NCBI RefSeq assembly: GCF_001610875.1
Contig: NZ_CP011272.1
Location: forward strand, 3,391,988-3,455,987
Reading direction: 5' to 3'
Length of the DNA: 64,000 nt
From: Pirellula sp. SH-Sr6A
GTDB taxonomy: Bacteria; Planctomycetota; Planctomycetia; Pirellulales; Pirellulaceae
The notes below the pieces were generated by a model. It saw only the letters and a program-made list of their open reading frames with translations. It made no database searches and was not told the origin of the DNA. Of this stretch, positions 8,773 through 18,794 are shown piece by piece. Position 1 is the stretch's first letter, and each line of letters opens with the position of its first letter. Both the position numbers and the translations under genes were made by a program.

Positions 8773-11700
8773 ACCAAGCTCCTTCGGGGGAACGCAATCG
8801 TTCGCAATCTCTCTGTCCGCTTCCCCAAGACCGATTGCTGCACCGCCACTACCTGCGGCTCAAACAACAACGAGATCGCATCCTCCGCATCCCGGATGGC
8901 AAGCGGAGGGAAGCCGATCTCCAGCGGTGGGAACATCTGCTCGCCCAGTCGCTGGAAACCTACGAGCGACGGCAAAAGGTACCTAGGAATCTTTCGTACG
9001 ATCCCGAGCTACCCATCACCGCCGCGCGGGAAAAGATTATCGATCTGCTCCGGCATCGCCAGGTCGTGGTCATCTGCGGCGAAACCGGTTCCGGAAAAAG
9101 CACCCAGCTCCCCAAACTCTGCCTCGAAGCTGGGTTTGGCCAAACGGGCTGGATCGGGCATACCCAACCGCGAAGGATCGCGGCCCGTTCCGTCGCAGCC
9201 CGAGTTGCCGAAGAGATGGATTCCAAGCTCGGGGACGCGGTTGGTTTTAAAGTTCGGTTCAACGACCAGACCAAGCCGGAATCCTGGATCAAACTGATGA
9301 CCGATGGGGTTCTCCTCGCCGAGATCCAACGGGACCGGTTCCTCGACGCATACGATTGCATCATTGTTGACGAAGCGCACGAGCGTTCGCTCAACATCGA
9401 TCTCCTGATGGCGTACCTGCAAAGGCTTTTACCGAAACGCCCGGAACTTCGCGTGGTGATCACGAGCGCTACGATCGATGCGGAGCGTTTCTCAGAACAC
9501 TTTGTCGACGCTCTGGGGCCCGCACCCGTCGTCATGGTAGAGGGGAGAAGCTATCCCGTTGAAATCCGCTACCGAGGTGCTAACGACAAACGAGCCCTCT
9601 CGCGTGAAACCGGAGAGTGGAGCGAGGACGAAAGTCAATTAGCGCGGTTCTGCGACGCAGTTGACGAACTGTTCGCGGAAGGGCGAGGTGACATCCTGGC
9701 CTTCTTCCCGACCGAACGCGATATTCGCGATGCGGCCAAACTCTTGCGAGGGCATTTGACCCAGCGAGGTATGGTTCAGCATGTCGAGGTATTGCCCCTC
9801 TACGCGAGACTTACCGAAGCCGAACAGCAAAGGGTCTTTCAGCCCCACAGCAAAACGCGCATCGTGCTGGCGACCAACGTCGCGGAAAGTTCGCTCACCG
9901 TCCCGGGAATACGCTATGTGATCGATACCGGTACCGCCCGCGTCTCCCGCTTCGCCGCCAAAAGCAAAGTCCAAAGGCTCCCCATCGAGCCGATTCCGCA
10001 GGCCTCCGCGAATCAACGCTCCGGCCGGTGCGGACGGTTGGGTCCCGGCATCGCCATTCGCCTTTATGACGAGCAAGACTTTCTGAGCCGCCCCCCCTTT
10101 GCCACCCCCGAGATCCGGCGAAGCGATTTGGCCGCGACCATCGTGCATACCAAATCCCTGGGGATCGAGGACATCGAGGGTTTGCCATGGCTGGACCCGC
10201 CTCGCCCGGATGCGGTGCGCGAAGGGATGAATGTCCTGCGCGAATTGGGCGCTCTAGATGCCGAAGACCGTTTGTCCGATGTAGGTCGAAAACTCGCTCG
10301 ATGGCCTGTCGATCCCCGCGTCGGACGGATGATCATCGCCGCCGAAGCCAACGGGTGCTTGCATGAAATGCTTATCGTTGCCGCCGCACTCGAGACGCAG
10401 GACCCCCGCATCCGCCCTCCTGAAAAAAGTGGTGCAGCCGACGAAGCTCACCTTCGCTTCAAAGATCCCCTCAGCGATTTTCTCGCCTACCTTCGCATTT
10501 GGGACTTCTACCAAGGGCTGCGTGAGCAATTGGGCCGTTCCCGCTTAACGCGAGCGTTGCAAGAGAACTTTTTGTCTATCATCCGACTCCGGGAATGGGC
10601 CGATGTCCATCGGCAACTTCTGGAGCATTGCAAAGACTCCAAAGTCTCGACACATAAACCATCCGTTGCACTGGAGCCTTTGGACCTGGCCCCAAGTCTC
10701 CGCCCCGAAACAGGACGTCGAGGGGATCGAAAAGGGGAAAGCGCACCCGATCCCAAAGCCAATACGCAATATCCAAAAGGATACGATCAGCTTCATCTCT
10801 CTTTGCTCACCGGCATGCTCTCTGGCATCGCTATGATGGAGGATACGGGCAAGTACCGCGGTGCTCAAAACTTAGAGGTTGTGCTATGGCCCGGCTCGGG
10901 CATTCGAAGCGCAAAGCCCAAATGGATCGTCTCGGCCGAACGCATCGAGACGACCCAACGCTACGCGAGAACTGCCGCGAAGATCGAACCGGAATGGATC
11001 GAACGGGTCGCTGCCCATTTGATCAAGTACAGTTACGAAGAAGCTCACTTCAGCCGAAAACAGGGACGTGCGATGGTCATGCGCCGCGGTACCCTTTTTG
11101 GGCTCCCGGTTTCCCCGCGAATTGCGGTTTCCCTCGCGCCATTGAATGCTCCTCTCGCCCGGACGCTGCTGATCGAGCATGGGTTGGCGGGCGGAGAACT
11201 GGTGTCCCGGGCCAAATTCTGGATGCACAACCAAGCCTTTATGGAGCAAGTGCAATCGCTGGCCGATCGGACCCGCCGACGAGATCTCATCCTCGATCCG
11301 CAAGTCCTCATCGACTTCTACGAAAAGAGAATCCCAACCGCCGTCGTCGATCGCAATACCCTCGAGCAATGGGATCGGACTCTCAAGCGAGAGGCAAACA
11401 ACACCAGTCCCTACCTCGATTGGAACGATGTCTTGCTCCCGATCGATAAGGTCGAGGTCGATGCGCAATACCCCTCTCAAGTCTCGGTGGGAGTGACCCA
11501 ATTAAATCTCAAATATCGTTTTGAGCCCGGTCATGAAACCGACGGAGTCAGCGTCAGTATCCCAGCAGCGGTCGTTCACCAAATTCATCCCGACCGCCTG
11601 GATTGGCTGGTCCCCGGATTGCTCGAGGAGAAGCTGATTCAACTGATCAAATCGCTTCCCAAGCGTTTGAGACGACAGCTGGTTCCCGTCCCGGACACCG

Positions 11701-12929
11701 CCAAGCTGTTGGTACCCAAATGGCTCGCTGCATTCCAATCGCAGCTGCCGTTCTGGAAATCCCTATGTGAGATTCTCTCCAACCATCTGCGCGAACCGGT
11801 CGTGCGCGACGACTTCGATATGGCGTCGCTGCCAGAGCACTTGCGCATGCGTATCGAAGTGCTCGACGAGGAAGGAAAGGTAGTCCAGACCGGACGGGAT
11901 TTGGAAGCGATCCAGCGCGAACGTCAGCATGTGGTGCACCAGGCCATTCAGACGCATGCGCCGTCGACTTCGTATGACTGGATGCGAAGCAAGCTGGAAA
12001 AATGGGATATCGAGCAGCTTCCTCGATCGGTCACGGAATTGCGGGGTGGGGTACGTGTGGAATTGTATCCCACATTGCTGACGACCCCCGAGCAGATGCA
12101 AACCATCACCGTCGATCATCCTCTTCTGGCCGAGCAGCTCTTGCGAATTGGCTGGACCCGACTGATGCACCGGATCGATCGGAAGGAAATTCGAAGCCAT
12201 ATCCAATACTTGCCTCAATTCTCTACCAGCGGACTATGGCTATCCGACCGATTGCCAGGGGACAAACTCCGCGATTGGCTCGGAGACATCATCGCCCGAT
12301 TGGCTTTCCTGGATACCCAATGGCATTTGGAGTCACTAACACAGGTTCCTCGGACACTAGTCGAATTTGATTTGGCCAGATTGAAGCGGATCGAGCGAAT
12401 CGGTCTCGCAGCGGGCGAAGTAGCCCGATGGCTACCGAAGCTGGCGGAAGCCAATCACAAAGTGCGAGCGCTCTTGGAGCGTGCCCCTTCGAGTTGGGGT
12501 CCCAGCCTTCAACAGATCAAAAACCAATTAACCTGCTTGTGGAGTCCCCATTCGGCATGGCTCACCCCTTGGGTGATCCTCAAAGAGTATCCTCGCTATC
12601 TTCAGTCACTCGCGGTCCGCATCGACAAGCTCAAAGCAACAGGATGCACCAAAGACATGGCGATCGAGGAAACCGCTCATCGATTTTGGGTGGATTACGA
12701 ATCGCGTATCGAGCGACAACAACCCTCCGCGGCTACTTGGCAAAGCGTGCGAAGCAAAGCGAGAGACGCCTTAGGTGTCGATACATTGTCGCCGACGGGT
12801 AAGCTGCTGGAATACCGCTGGGGTATTGAAGAGTTGCGAGTCTCGCTCCACTCCCAGCAGCTCGGCACCCGAATCAGCATCTCCCCCAAGCGTCTCGAAA
12901 AACTCCAACAGGACCTGGATCAACGGTAA
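8769..12929 (+). CDS. hrpA: ATP-dependent RNA helicase HrpA
   Basis: DEAH-box 3'-to-5' helicase of 1386 aa, near the usual length for bacterial HrpA (about 1300). Motifs in order: GETGSGKST (Walker A), TQPRRIAARSVAARVA (Ia), DEAH in IVDEAHERS, SATID (motif III), ATNVAESSLTVPGI (V) and QRSGRCGR (VI). OB-fold and HrpA-specific C-terminal regions follow. E. coli HrpA rescues stalled ribosomes; a similar role is inferred here. ATG 8769 overlaps the permease stop by 4 nt, and longer in-frame extensions only read permease DNA. The 3' end overlaps the convergent M56 gene by 10 nt. Confidence 0.93.
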   Translation: MNQAPSGERNRSQSLCPLPQDRLLHRHYLRLKQQRDRILRIPDGKRREADLQRWEHLLAQSLETYERRQKVPRNLSYDPELPITAAREKIIDLLRHRQVVVICGETGSGKSTQLPKLCLEAGFGQTGWIGHTQPRRIAARSVAARVAEEMDSKLGDAVGFKVRFNDQTKPESWIKLMTDGVLLAEIQRDRFLDAYDCIIVDEAHERSLNIDLLMAYLQRLLPKRPELRVVITSATIDAERFSEHFVDALGPAPVVMVEGRSYPVEIRYRGANDKRALSRETGEWSEDESQLARFCDAVDELFAEGRGDILAFFPTERDIRDAAKLLRGHLTQRGMVQHVEVLPLYARLTEAEQQRVFQPHSKTRIVLATNVAESSLTVPGIRYVIDTGTARVSRFAAKSKVQRLPIEPIPQASANQRSGRCGRLGPGIAIRLYDEQDFLSRPPFATPEIRRSDLAATIVHTKSLGIEDIEGLPWLDPPRPDAVREGMNVLRELGALDAEDRLSDVGRKLARWPVDPRVGRMIIAAEANGCLHEMLIVAAALETQDPRIRPPEKSGAADEAHLRFKDPLSDFLAYLRIWDFYQGLREQLGRSRLTRALQENFLSIIRLREWADVHRQLLEHCKDSKVSTHKPSVALEPLDLAPSLRPETGRRGDRKGESAPDPKANTQYPKGYDQLHLSLLTGMLSGIAMMEDTGKYRGAQNLEVVLWPGSGIRSAKPKWIVSAERIETTQRYARTAAKIEPEWIERVAAHLIKYSYEEAHFSRKQGRAMVMRRGTLFGLPVSPRIAVSLAPLNAPLARTLLIEHGLAGGELVSRAKFWMHNQAFMEQVQSLADRTRRRDLILDPQVLIDFYEKRIPTAVVDRNTLEQWDRTLKREANNTSPYLDWNDVLLPIDKVEVDAQYPSQVSVGVTQLNLKYRFEPGHETDGVSVSIPAAVVHQIHPDRLDWLVPGLLEEKLIQLIKSLPKRLRRQLVPVPDTAKLLVPKWLAAFQSQLPFWKSLCEILSNHLREPVVRDDFDMASLPEHLRMRIEVLDEEGKVVQTGRDLEAIQRERQHVVHQAIQTHAPSTSYDWMRSKLEKWDIEQLPRSVTELRGGVRVELYPTLLTTPEQMQTITVDHPLLAEQLLRIGWTRLMHRIDRKEIRSHIQYLPQFSTSGLWLSDRLPGDKLRDWLGDIIARLAFLDTQWHLESLTQVPRTLVEFDLARLKRIERIGLAAGEVARWLPKLAEANHKVRALLERAPSSWGPSLQQIKNQLTCLWSPHSAWLTPWVILKEYPRYLQSLAVRIDKLKATGCTKDMAIEETAHRFWVDYESRIERQQPSAATWQSVRSKARDALGVDTLSPTGKLLEYRWGIEELRVSLHSQQLGTRISISPKRLEKLQQDLDQR

Positions 12930-15900
12930 TCGCAAACATAAATGGATCCGTTGGAATTCGCGGTAACAATCTTGCTTTCAGTGGCGTCAAATCTGGCATC
13001 GAACACGGGACCAGGATAACGCCATGCGCGAATAATCTTTGTTTTTTTGATGTCCCACACGATGACTTGGCCGTCTTCCCCGCACGATAGAATCTCGTCG
13101 TTCGTGGAGCGAAACTCCAACGAATGGATTCTTGAATCATGGTGTGCGCACGCTATCGGAGATGCATTTGCATTATCGAGAGGCCACAGCTTGATCCTAC
13201 CTTGGTCGTCCCCCGTCGCGAGCATCGTTCCATCGTTCGAATAGTGAACGCACGCGACACCATCAATGCTGTTGCCGATCGTTCGCAGTTTTTTTAGTGC
13301 CCCGTCCTGCGTTTCTAGACGCCATAGATTGACTCCCCCAGGTGATTCTATCGACGCAAAGGTCGACCCATCGGATGAAAAACGCAATCCACGAATATCA
13401 CATAACTCGGGGTCCGGTACGATGGCAGCGCGCTGCCGAAGCTTTCCTTGCGAGACGTCCCAGACCTGAATCGCACCTTGTTTTCCACCACTTACTAAGG
13501 TGGTGCCATCAGGACTGAATGCGAGTCCTCCTGAAGAAACAGGTAGTGAGGCTTCCAACTCCATGCGGTCCAGTCGTTGAGATCCCTCGATGGAAACCTG
13601 CCAAAGTTCGAGAGCCGTTTTCGACTCGTGCTGAGTGAAGAACGCAATTCGGCGTTGGTCATTGCTCATGCACATGCCCCACGCAGGATCTGGCCCGATC
13701 TTGAATAGTGACTTGGGTGGCGCGTCGAGTTCTTTCAAGTCGCGTACGACTACTTCACCGGTCGCTGGTTCTTCGAAATACCGTCGCCAGTTATAAGAAT
13801 TATGCTCAAACGAAATGAGTCGATTGGTGCTTAAACGGGAAGCGAGTAGGTGACTTTCGTCATAGCGAGGTCGTTCGGCGTCGTTTGAATCGTTATTCGA
13901 TTGTGTTAGATCCCAACGTCTTATTCCGTAGTCGCCATCCAAGAAGAACAAGGCGTCTCCATTCGGGCTAAGCAATGCAGATTGGCCTCCCCCCCCGAAC
14001 AAGTTTGCGTTGGATCGATTGCGTGAAATCGACACCAGCTTGGTCGCCTGGTCCTCGTCGAGAGCCCACAATTCCAAATCCGTTGCCCCGACAGTAAGCA
14101 TCTTCCCCTTGGGATGGAAGCAAAGTGTTTGGACATGACCGCTGTGTTCGAAGACGGCCTGGCTAACGGGCCAATCCCCAGTGATGTCGAAAACCGTTGT
14201 CTTTCCGTCGGCTGTGCTCATCGCTAAGAGACGGTTATTGTTCGAAAACGCCATGGCTTGCACCGCGATGGGTTGATTGAGAACAAACTGACGGCGGAAT
14301 GTATCTTTACCGAAGCCGGAAAACCGTTGCATGATAATCACGTTGCCATCGACAACTCTCGACGTGCGTCGGCCTTGTTCATCTTGGCCTTCCTCTCTCA
14401 CCTCACGCACCCCAGCAATTTTTTGACCGTCGTTCGATAGCGCCTTGATACTGTAAGTCGGTGTAGGCTTCCCTGTGGAAAACTCTTCTAGTGTTAGTTC
14501 CACACTTGGTGGTTTCTCCAATTCACCTGCTTTGGAAATCTGCAGAAGCTGCAATCCAACGAGAAAGCTTCTTCGATCGCCAAACCATTTGTGGGTGATT
14601 TGTGCAGGCAAAGGACTATCCGAGGATTCCTTCGTCGTATAGAAGCCCGACTTCAAGTCGATCCATAGCATGGGCTTTTCCGCACGAAGGACCACCAACG
14701 CATTTCCATCCCACGAATATCGAGCCGATTGGACGCTTGGATCGAAACGGAAGTGCTTTTCAAGCACCAAGGTGTTGGAGTTCCAAAGATACACATTTCC
14801 CAAATTGTCAGCTGTCACGAGTTGATGTCCATCGGGATGAACATCCAATCCACCCCAGGTCTTTCCCCATGATCTTCCTCTCTCGTCCCCCAACACTTGC
14901 ATCCGCTCCGAATGCCATGGAAAGCTTGGAACCCCTTGATCTTCAGCCAATCCAAATGTCGAGGTAGCGCACAAAAGTGCTAATGCGGTAAATATCCCAA
15001 CGATGCTCCCTTTCGCATGCCAACTGGTCGAGATACTGCGAAGTCGCCTCCCACAAAGAAGCCCTGCAATCCGATCTTCGAGGCCCATTGCATAGCTGGT
15101 GAAGGAGGTGGCCCCGGCGACGGCAGAGCCCAATACGCCTCGCTCTGCAATCGAAAGAAGAGTCTTCGCGTATTCGATGCAGTCAGAGTTTCTCATCACG
15201 TAGTTGTCGCACACTTCTTCTCGCGACTTAATAAACTCCCGCTTTGCCAGATAGATCAGTGGGTGCGGCCAGTAAACAATCATCGCGATCGCTTGAATCA
15301 TTCCAAGAACCGGATCGAATCGATGCAAGTGAGCGCACTCATGCGTAATCACATCCTTCAGTTCCTTGTCTGACAACTCGCGTACCATCCTCTCTGGTAG
15401 GACTATGCATCCTCGCAGGCCGTGAAAGACCGCGAATGCGGAGTTTGCATGTTCGGAGGTTCCAATGGTCGGTTGCCAACGCATTCCAATCGACTCGCGC
15501 GCACTTTGAGCGATCCGTTCGAGCCTCGGTGCATGCTGGAAACGAGCTTTGGCCAAGAGTCTACGAATCCCTGCCATGGTGAGCGCCCATCGAGCGATAC
15601 CAAAGACGACTCCCATGCCCCAAATGAAGATGAAGCTCTCGATGGCGATTGGTTCGAACCATCTTTCTGTACCTGCCGGAACCATTGTTGGATCGGTTGC
15701 GCTTTTGGTTTCGGGGGCAGGAGCGATATCTACATTCGGATTGTTGTGCGAGATGGCTTCGCTTGGTGCTGCTGGGGTTCGGCTTCGCGGACTGGATTGG
15801 GCTGCGGGTTGCGAAATGCGCGGTGCGTTATTTGGGGAATTCGGAGATGCGATTGTGGACCGATCGATTCCCGATTCGATCCTTGGATGGTAGCCAAGTG

Positions 15901-16135
15901 TTGGTATCTGGATCCCTTGCATTTCGCTGACGTCGCCTAGCCATGCCATCAATGGGAACAGCAACGTCAGCAGGATGGATGTTGTCCAAACCGTAGAGCG
16001 AAACGCCGGATTGTTTCTTCCTGCAAATCTGGCCAGCAACCAAGCACCGATGAGAACGAACGTCACGAATGCGAAAGCCCTGAACATCCATACCAAGAAG
16101 TCGCTCTGTGCGCCGAGTTGAAACAGAACTGTCAT
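12920..16135 (-). CDS. BlaR1-like M56 metallopeptidase sensor with WD40 propeller
   Basis: A 1071-aa membrane sensor. Residues 1-390 form a BlaR1/MecR1-type M56 unit: helices near 15-38 and 50-66, a Ser/Pro-rich loop to about 155, a helix near 168-190, the zinc motif HECAH at 265-269 with a probable third ligand Glu in SREEVCDNYV (about 306), and a last helix near 375-395. In place of a penicillin-binding sensor, residues 400-1071 carry WD40-like repeats (VWDVSQGKLRQ, LWPLDNA, VIWDIKKTK). Family knowledge: M56 sensors cleave BlaI-type repressors. Its start overlaps the blaI-like stop by 4 nt, forming one operon. The ligand is unknown. Confidence 0.88.
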   Translation of the reverse strand: MTVLFQLGAQSDFLVWMFRAFAFVTFVLIGAWLLARFAGRNNPAFRSTVWTTSILLTLLFPLMAWLGDVSEMQGIQIPTLGYHPRIESGIDRSTIASPNSPNNAPRISQPAAQSSPRSRTPAAPSEAISHNNPNVDIAPAPETKSATDPTMVPAGTERWFEPIAIESFIFIWGMGVVFGIARWALTMAGIRRLLAKARFQHAPRLERIAQSARESIGMRWQPTIGTSEHANSAFAVFHGLRGCIVLPERMVRELSDKELKDVITHECAHLHRFDPVLGMIQAIAMIVYWPHPLIYLAKREFIKSREEVCDNYVMRNSDCIEYAKTLLSIAERGVLGSAVAGATSFTSYAMGLEDRIAGLLCGRRLRSISTSWHAKGSIVGIFTALALLCATSTFGLAEDQGVPSFPWHSERMQVLGDERGRSWGKTWGGLDVHPDGHQLVTADNLGNVYLWNSNTLVLEKHFRFDPSVQSARYSWDGNALVVLRAEKPMLWIDLKSGFYTTKESSDSPLPAQITHKWFGDRRSFLVGLQLLQISKAGELEKPPSVELTLEEFSTGKPTPTYSIKALSNDGQKIAGVREVREEGQDEQGRRTSRVVDGNVIIMQRFSGFGKDTFRRQFVLNQPIAVQAMAFSNNNRLLAMSTADGKTTVFDITGDWPVSQAVFEHSGHVQTLCFHPKGKMLTVGATDLELWALDEDQATKLVSISRNRSNANLFGGGGQSALLSPNGDALFFLDGDYGIRRWDLTQSNNDSNDAERPRYDESHLLASRLSTNRLISFEHNSYNWRRYFEEPATGEVVVRDLKELDAPPKSLFKIGPDPAWGMCMSNDQRRIAFFTQHESKTALELWQVSIEGSQRLDRMELEASLPVSSGGLAFSPDGTTLVSGGKQGAIQVWDVSQGKLRQRAAIVPDPELCDIRGLRFSSDGSTFASIESPGGVNLWRLETQDGALKKLRTIGNSIDGVACVHYSNDGTMLATGDDQGRIKLWPLDNANASPIACAHHDSRIHSLEFRSTNDEILSCGEDGQVIVWDIKKTKIIRAWRYPGPVFDARFDATESKIVTANSNGSIYVCDYR

Positions 16136-16533
16136 GATTGGCCTCTCCTATTTTTCTGACCTTCCGCTTTGGAAATCAATTCACGAATACGTTCCAAATC
16201 CTTTTTCGAAACACCACGGCTATCGAGTAGGGTCCATACCAGCCCCGAGGCCGAGCCATCGAACGCTTGATTGCAAAGATTATCTACCAGGGTACGTTGG
16301 ATTTCAGATTGCTCGCTTACGGCCGAATACAAGAATGCTTGGCCAATCTCTCGATGTTTGAGCCAGCCTTTTTCTTCCAATCGACCGATGACCGTTTGCA
16401 CCGTAGCCCGTGCGACTTTGCGTCGTGTTTGAAGCTCTTGCCACACTTCGGAAATCGTCGTTTCGCCCCGTTCCCAAATGATTTTCATGATCTCCAGTTG
16501 CGATGCCGACAGTTCGGCCCGTCTCTTACTCAT
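16132..16533 (-). CDS. BlaI/MecI family transcriptional repressor
   Basis: A 133-aa winged-helix repressor. LSASQLEIMKIIWERGETT and ARATVQTVIGRLEEKGWL match the family's DNA-binding domain; the C-terminal half is the dimerisation part that M56 proteases cleave. ATG 16533 is chosen because GGGGAAG lies 7 nt upstream and family homology starts there; an ATG at 16581 would add 16 residues without a ribosome site. It overlaps the M56-WD40 sensor gene by 4 nt. Autoregulation is likely because a matching operator sits in its promoter. Confidence 0.93.
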   Translation of the reverse strand: MSKRRAELSASQLEIMKIIWERGETTISEVWQELQTRRKVARATVQTVIGRLEEKGWLKHREIGQAFLYSAVSEQSEIQRTLVDNLCNQAFDGSASGLVWTLLDSRGVSKKDLERIRELISKAEGQKNRRGQS

Positions 16534-16587
16534 GCAAATCTTCCCCCAGCTGTCATCCGCGAAACCCATTCTATTACACAAAGCGTC

Positions 16588-16616
16588 ACGGTAACTACAT
16601 TTGTAGTTAGTGTCAA
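16588..16616 (-). promoter_or_regulatory. Promoter of the BlaI/M56-WD40 operon
   Basis: On the minus strand a perfect -35 TTGACA (16616-16611) is followed after 17 nt by TACCGT (16593-16588), which keeps the T, A and final T of a -10 box. The ATG is 55 nt downstream. The spacer is almost filled by the BlaI-type operator. Confidence 0.6.
16592..16609. promoter_or_regulatory. BlaI/MecI-type operator
   Basis: TAACTACATTTGTAGTTA has 8-bp perfect inverted arms around a 2-bp centre. It contains the ACTACA-N2-TGTAGT core that defines BlaI/MecI operators. It lies between the -35 and -10 boxes of the repressor's own promoter, where binding would block RNA polymerase. Confidence 0.85.
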
Positions 16617-16706
16617 CATTTTTTTTGCAGAGGCTTGGCTGGATGTCGTGAAGCGCAAAGAGGCTTCTACGCTAGATAGGGGGGACGAAATGTCCGCGAA
16701 CGAGGT

Positions 16707-17858
16707 CTATCTTCCTCTGGTCTCGGGACCCGCGATGACTTGCTCCCACATCGGTGCAACGTTTTGCCATTGGTAAGGCCTCGCGATCTGGTGCGCTTCC
16801 CATCCCATGTCACGGCGCTCTTCGGCGGATGAGAGCATTCGTTTCAAGCCGGACACGAACTCTGTTTCGCTATCCACCAATAGTCCTGCGCGAGAATCTC
16901 GATACAGCGACTCGATCGCTGGTGAGCAGTTCATCACGACGCTTGGCAATCCTGCGGTCATTCCTTCGAGAACGCTCTGCGGGAACCCTTCGTAGTCGCT
17001 GGTCAGGACGAACAGATCCGCTTGTTGCCACTCCTTCCAAGCGTCGGTGGTCCAAGATTCCCATTGAATCGATTGAGGTGGGATGCTCGCGTCCGCCAGC
17101 GACTGCAGTCGCGATTTCTCAGGACCTTCGCCGACCAACTTGAGTCTCCAATCCGGATGGTGCGCCGCGAGTTGGGACCAAGCATGCAGAATTCGATCGA
17201 TTCTCTTTTCGCGAGAGAATCGGCCCATGTAGAGGCAGGTGAAACGATTTCGCCTGGAGTGATTCTCGATCCAGTCCTTCTCGTCAAACAACGGCGCTTC
17301 GATCGCGGAGGGGATGGTGACGACCTTCTCGGGCGATTTGCGAAAGAGTGTGCGTTGGTAGTATTCCTTCAAATCGTCCGACTGCACGACGCACTGCGAC
17401 GCCCGCGGATATTGGATCCTGCGGAATACCTCCCATAGGAACGAAAGCTTCTGCTTCCGCGGATCGCTCCGTTCAGAAATGATAACAGGGACGCTGCTGG
17501 CCCAGGCCGCCAGCGCGAGGATGTTGGTGGAGTCACAGAACGAGACGATTGCCTTCGGCCCCCAATCGCGTCCATCTTCATACAAGGCTCGGATGCGCTG
17601 CCAGTTTCCCAGTGGACCTCGCCACCAACCTCCGGTCGTCGAGACCAATCCCAGTCCTCGGCGTTCGATCCGATCATCCAACTGGTATCGGTCCTCCGAT
17701 GCCGAAGACAGGGTAACCAGTCGGACATCCGACTTCTTCACCAGATGGTTTGCCAAGCAGGCCATCTGCCGCTCCGAGCCACCTCCCGCAAGTCCATGAA
17801 TGACCAATTCGATACGGTCGGGTAGCGGTTTTTCCGAAAATGCGCTTTGGCTGGACAA
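16707..17858 (-). CDS. Family 4 glycosyltransferase
   Basis: A 383-aa GT-B enzyme. The acceptor half starts with LVIHGLAGGGSERQ, a typical Gly-rich loop. The donor half has LYMGRFSREKRIDRIL, LVGEGPEKSRL and the E-x7-E motif region SDYEGFPQSVLEGMTAGLPSV, which binds the nucleotide-sugar. It probably adds a sugar to a cell-surface glycan or lipid; neither donor nor acceptor can be named. It is divergent from a methyltransferase gene 43 nt away, as in many surface-polysaccharide loci, but no larger locus is visible. Confidence 0.9.
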   Translation of the reverse strand: MSSQSAFSEKPLPDRIELVIHGLAGGGSERQMACLANHLVKKSDVRLVTLSSASEDRYQLDDRIERRGLGLVSTTGGWWRGPLGNWQRIRALYEDGRDWGPKAIVSFCDSTNILALAAWASSVPVIISERSDPRKQKLSFLWEVFRRIQYPRASQCVVQSDDLKEYYQRTLFRKSPEKVVTIPSAIEAPLFDEKDWIENHSRRNRFTCLYMGRFSREKRIDRILHAWSQLAAHHPDWRLKLVGEGPEKSRLQSLADASIPPQSIQWESWTTDAWKEWQQADLFVLTSDYEGFPQSVLEGMTAGLPSVVMNCSPAIESLYRDSRAGLLVDSETEFVSGLKRMLSSAEERRDMGWEAHQIARPYQWQNVAPMWEQVIAGPETRGR

Positions 17859-17901
17859 GATCGACTCCGCGACTCCCGCGACACGTAGCTAAACTGGGAA
17901 G

Positions 17902-18792
17902 ATGTCTTCATCCTACTCCAAAGTTCATCCAGCGTGCTTCGTATGCGAGTCCAATCGATGGAACCCCGATGCCGCGACCACTGGCGTCATTCGGTCTCGT
18001 TTTCCCGATGCGTTCGTGCATCGCTGCGCTCGGTGCGGTCAAGGAATGTTGCTCCCGCTTCCGGATGAAAAGGCCATTCAAAAAATATACGATTCCGCGG
18101 ACTATGCGGAGTCGTATGACTCCGCGGGAGAAGCGTTTGCCATCAGCGGCCCCCATGTCTCGGAGCAACTCGCCCCTCGTTTCGACGCTCTCCATCGATT
18201 GCTCCCCCAACTGGGAAGAATGCTCGATGTCGGGGCGTCGCGGGGTTTCTTTCTCGCGGAAGCCAAACGGTTGGGTTGGGAGGTTCAAGGCATCGAGGCG
18301 AGCCCCGAATGCGCTTCCTTTGCCAAGGAGACCTTTGGCATTCCCATCCTCATCGAAAGCTTGGAATCGATACGACTTCCTGATAACTCGTACGACTGCA
18401 TTCATCTCAGCCATGTTTTAGAGCATCTCCGCGAGCCCAAGCTCCGCGTTCAACAACTCATCGATGCTTTGAAGCCCGGCGGCGTTCTGGTTATCGAAGT
18501 TCCCTACGAGTTCGGCGATCTGTTTGATCGGGTCCGCCAGCTCTTTCTTCGTCAACCGAGGCCATCCAACTCCGTCCCATCGACCCATCTTCACTTCTTC
18601 ACGCTCTCGTCTCTCACTCAATTGCTCGAGACGATGGGGTTGACGATCGAACAATCCTCAACCCCTCGTCGAAATCGATCCTTTGCCAGCCGATTGCCCT
18701 GTGGCAAGTGGATCAAATCGTCCGTTTACTACTGGGAATCTCGTTTGCACTTGGGACCTTTGATCGAAGTCTACGCTCGCAAGCCTCGATAA
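17902..18792 (+). CDS. Class I SAM-dependent methyltransferase with N-terminal Cys motif
   Basis: A 296-aa protein. An N-terminal C-x2-C (CFVC) and a second CARC pair about 25 residues later resemble the zinc ribbon found in front of sugar C-methyltransferases and related enzymes. The SAM fold follows: motif I MLDVGASRGFFL, acidic strand GIEASPE, and HLSHVLEHLREP with LKPGGVLVIEVP. The substrate is unknown; the divergent glycosyltransferase suggests a glycan or lipid. The next gene starts 2 nt after its stop. Confidence 0.88.
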   Translation: MSSSYSKVHPACFVCESNRWNPDAATTGVIRSRFPDAFVHRCARCGQGMLLPLPDEKAIQKIYDSADYAESYDSAGEAFAISGPHVSEQLAPRFDALHRLLPQLGRMLDVGASRGFFLAEAKRLGWEVQGIEASPECASFAKETFGIPILIESLESIRLPDNSYDCIHLSHVLEHLREPKLRVQQLIDALKPGGVLVIEVPYEFGDLFDRVRQLFLRQPRPSNSVPSTHLHFFTLSSLTQLLETMGLTIEQSSTPRRNRSFASRLPCGKWIKSSVYYWESRLHLGPLIEVYARKPR

Positions 18793-18794
18793 AC

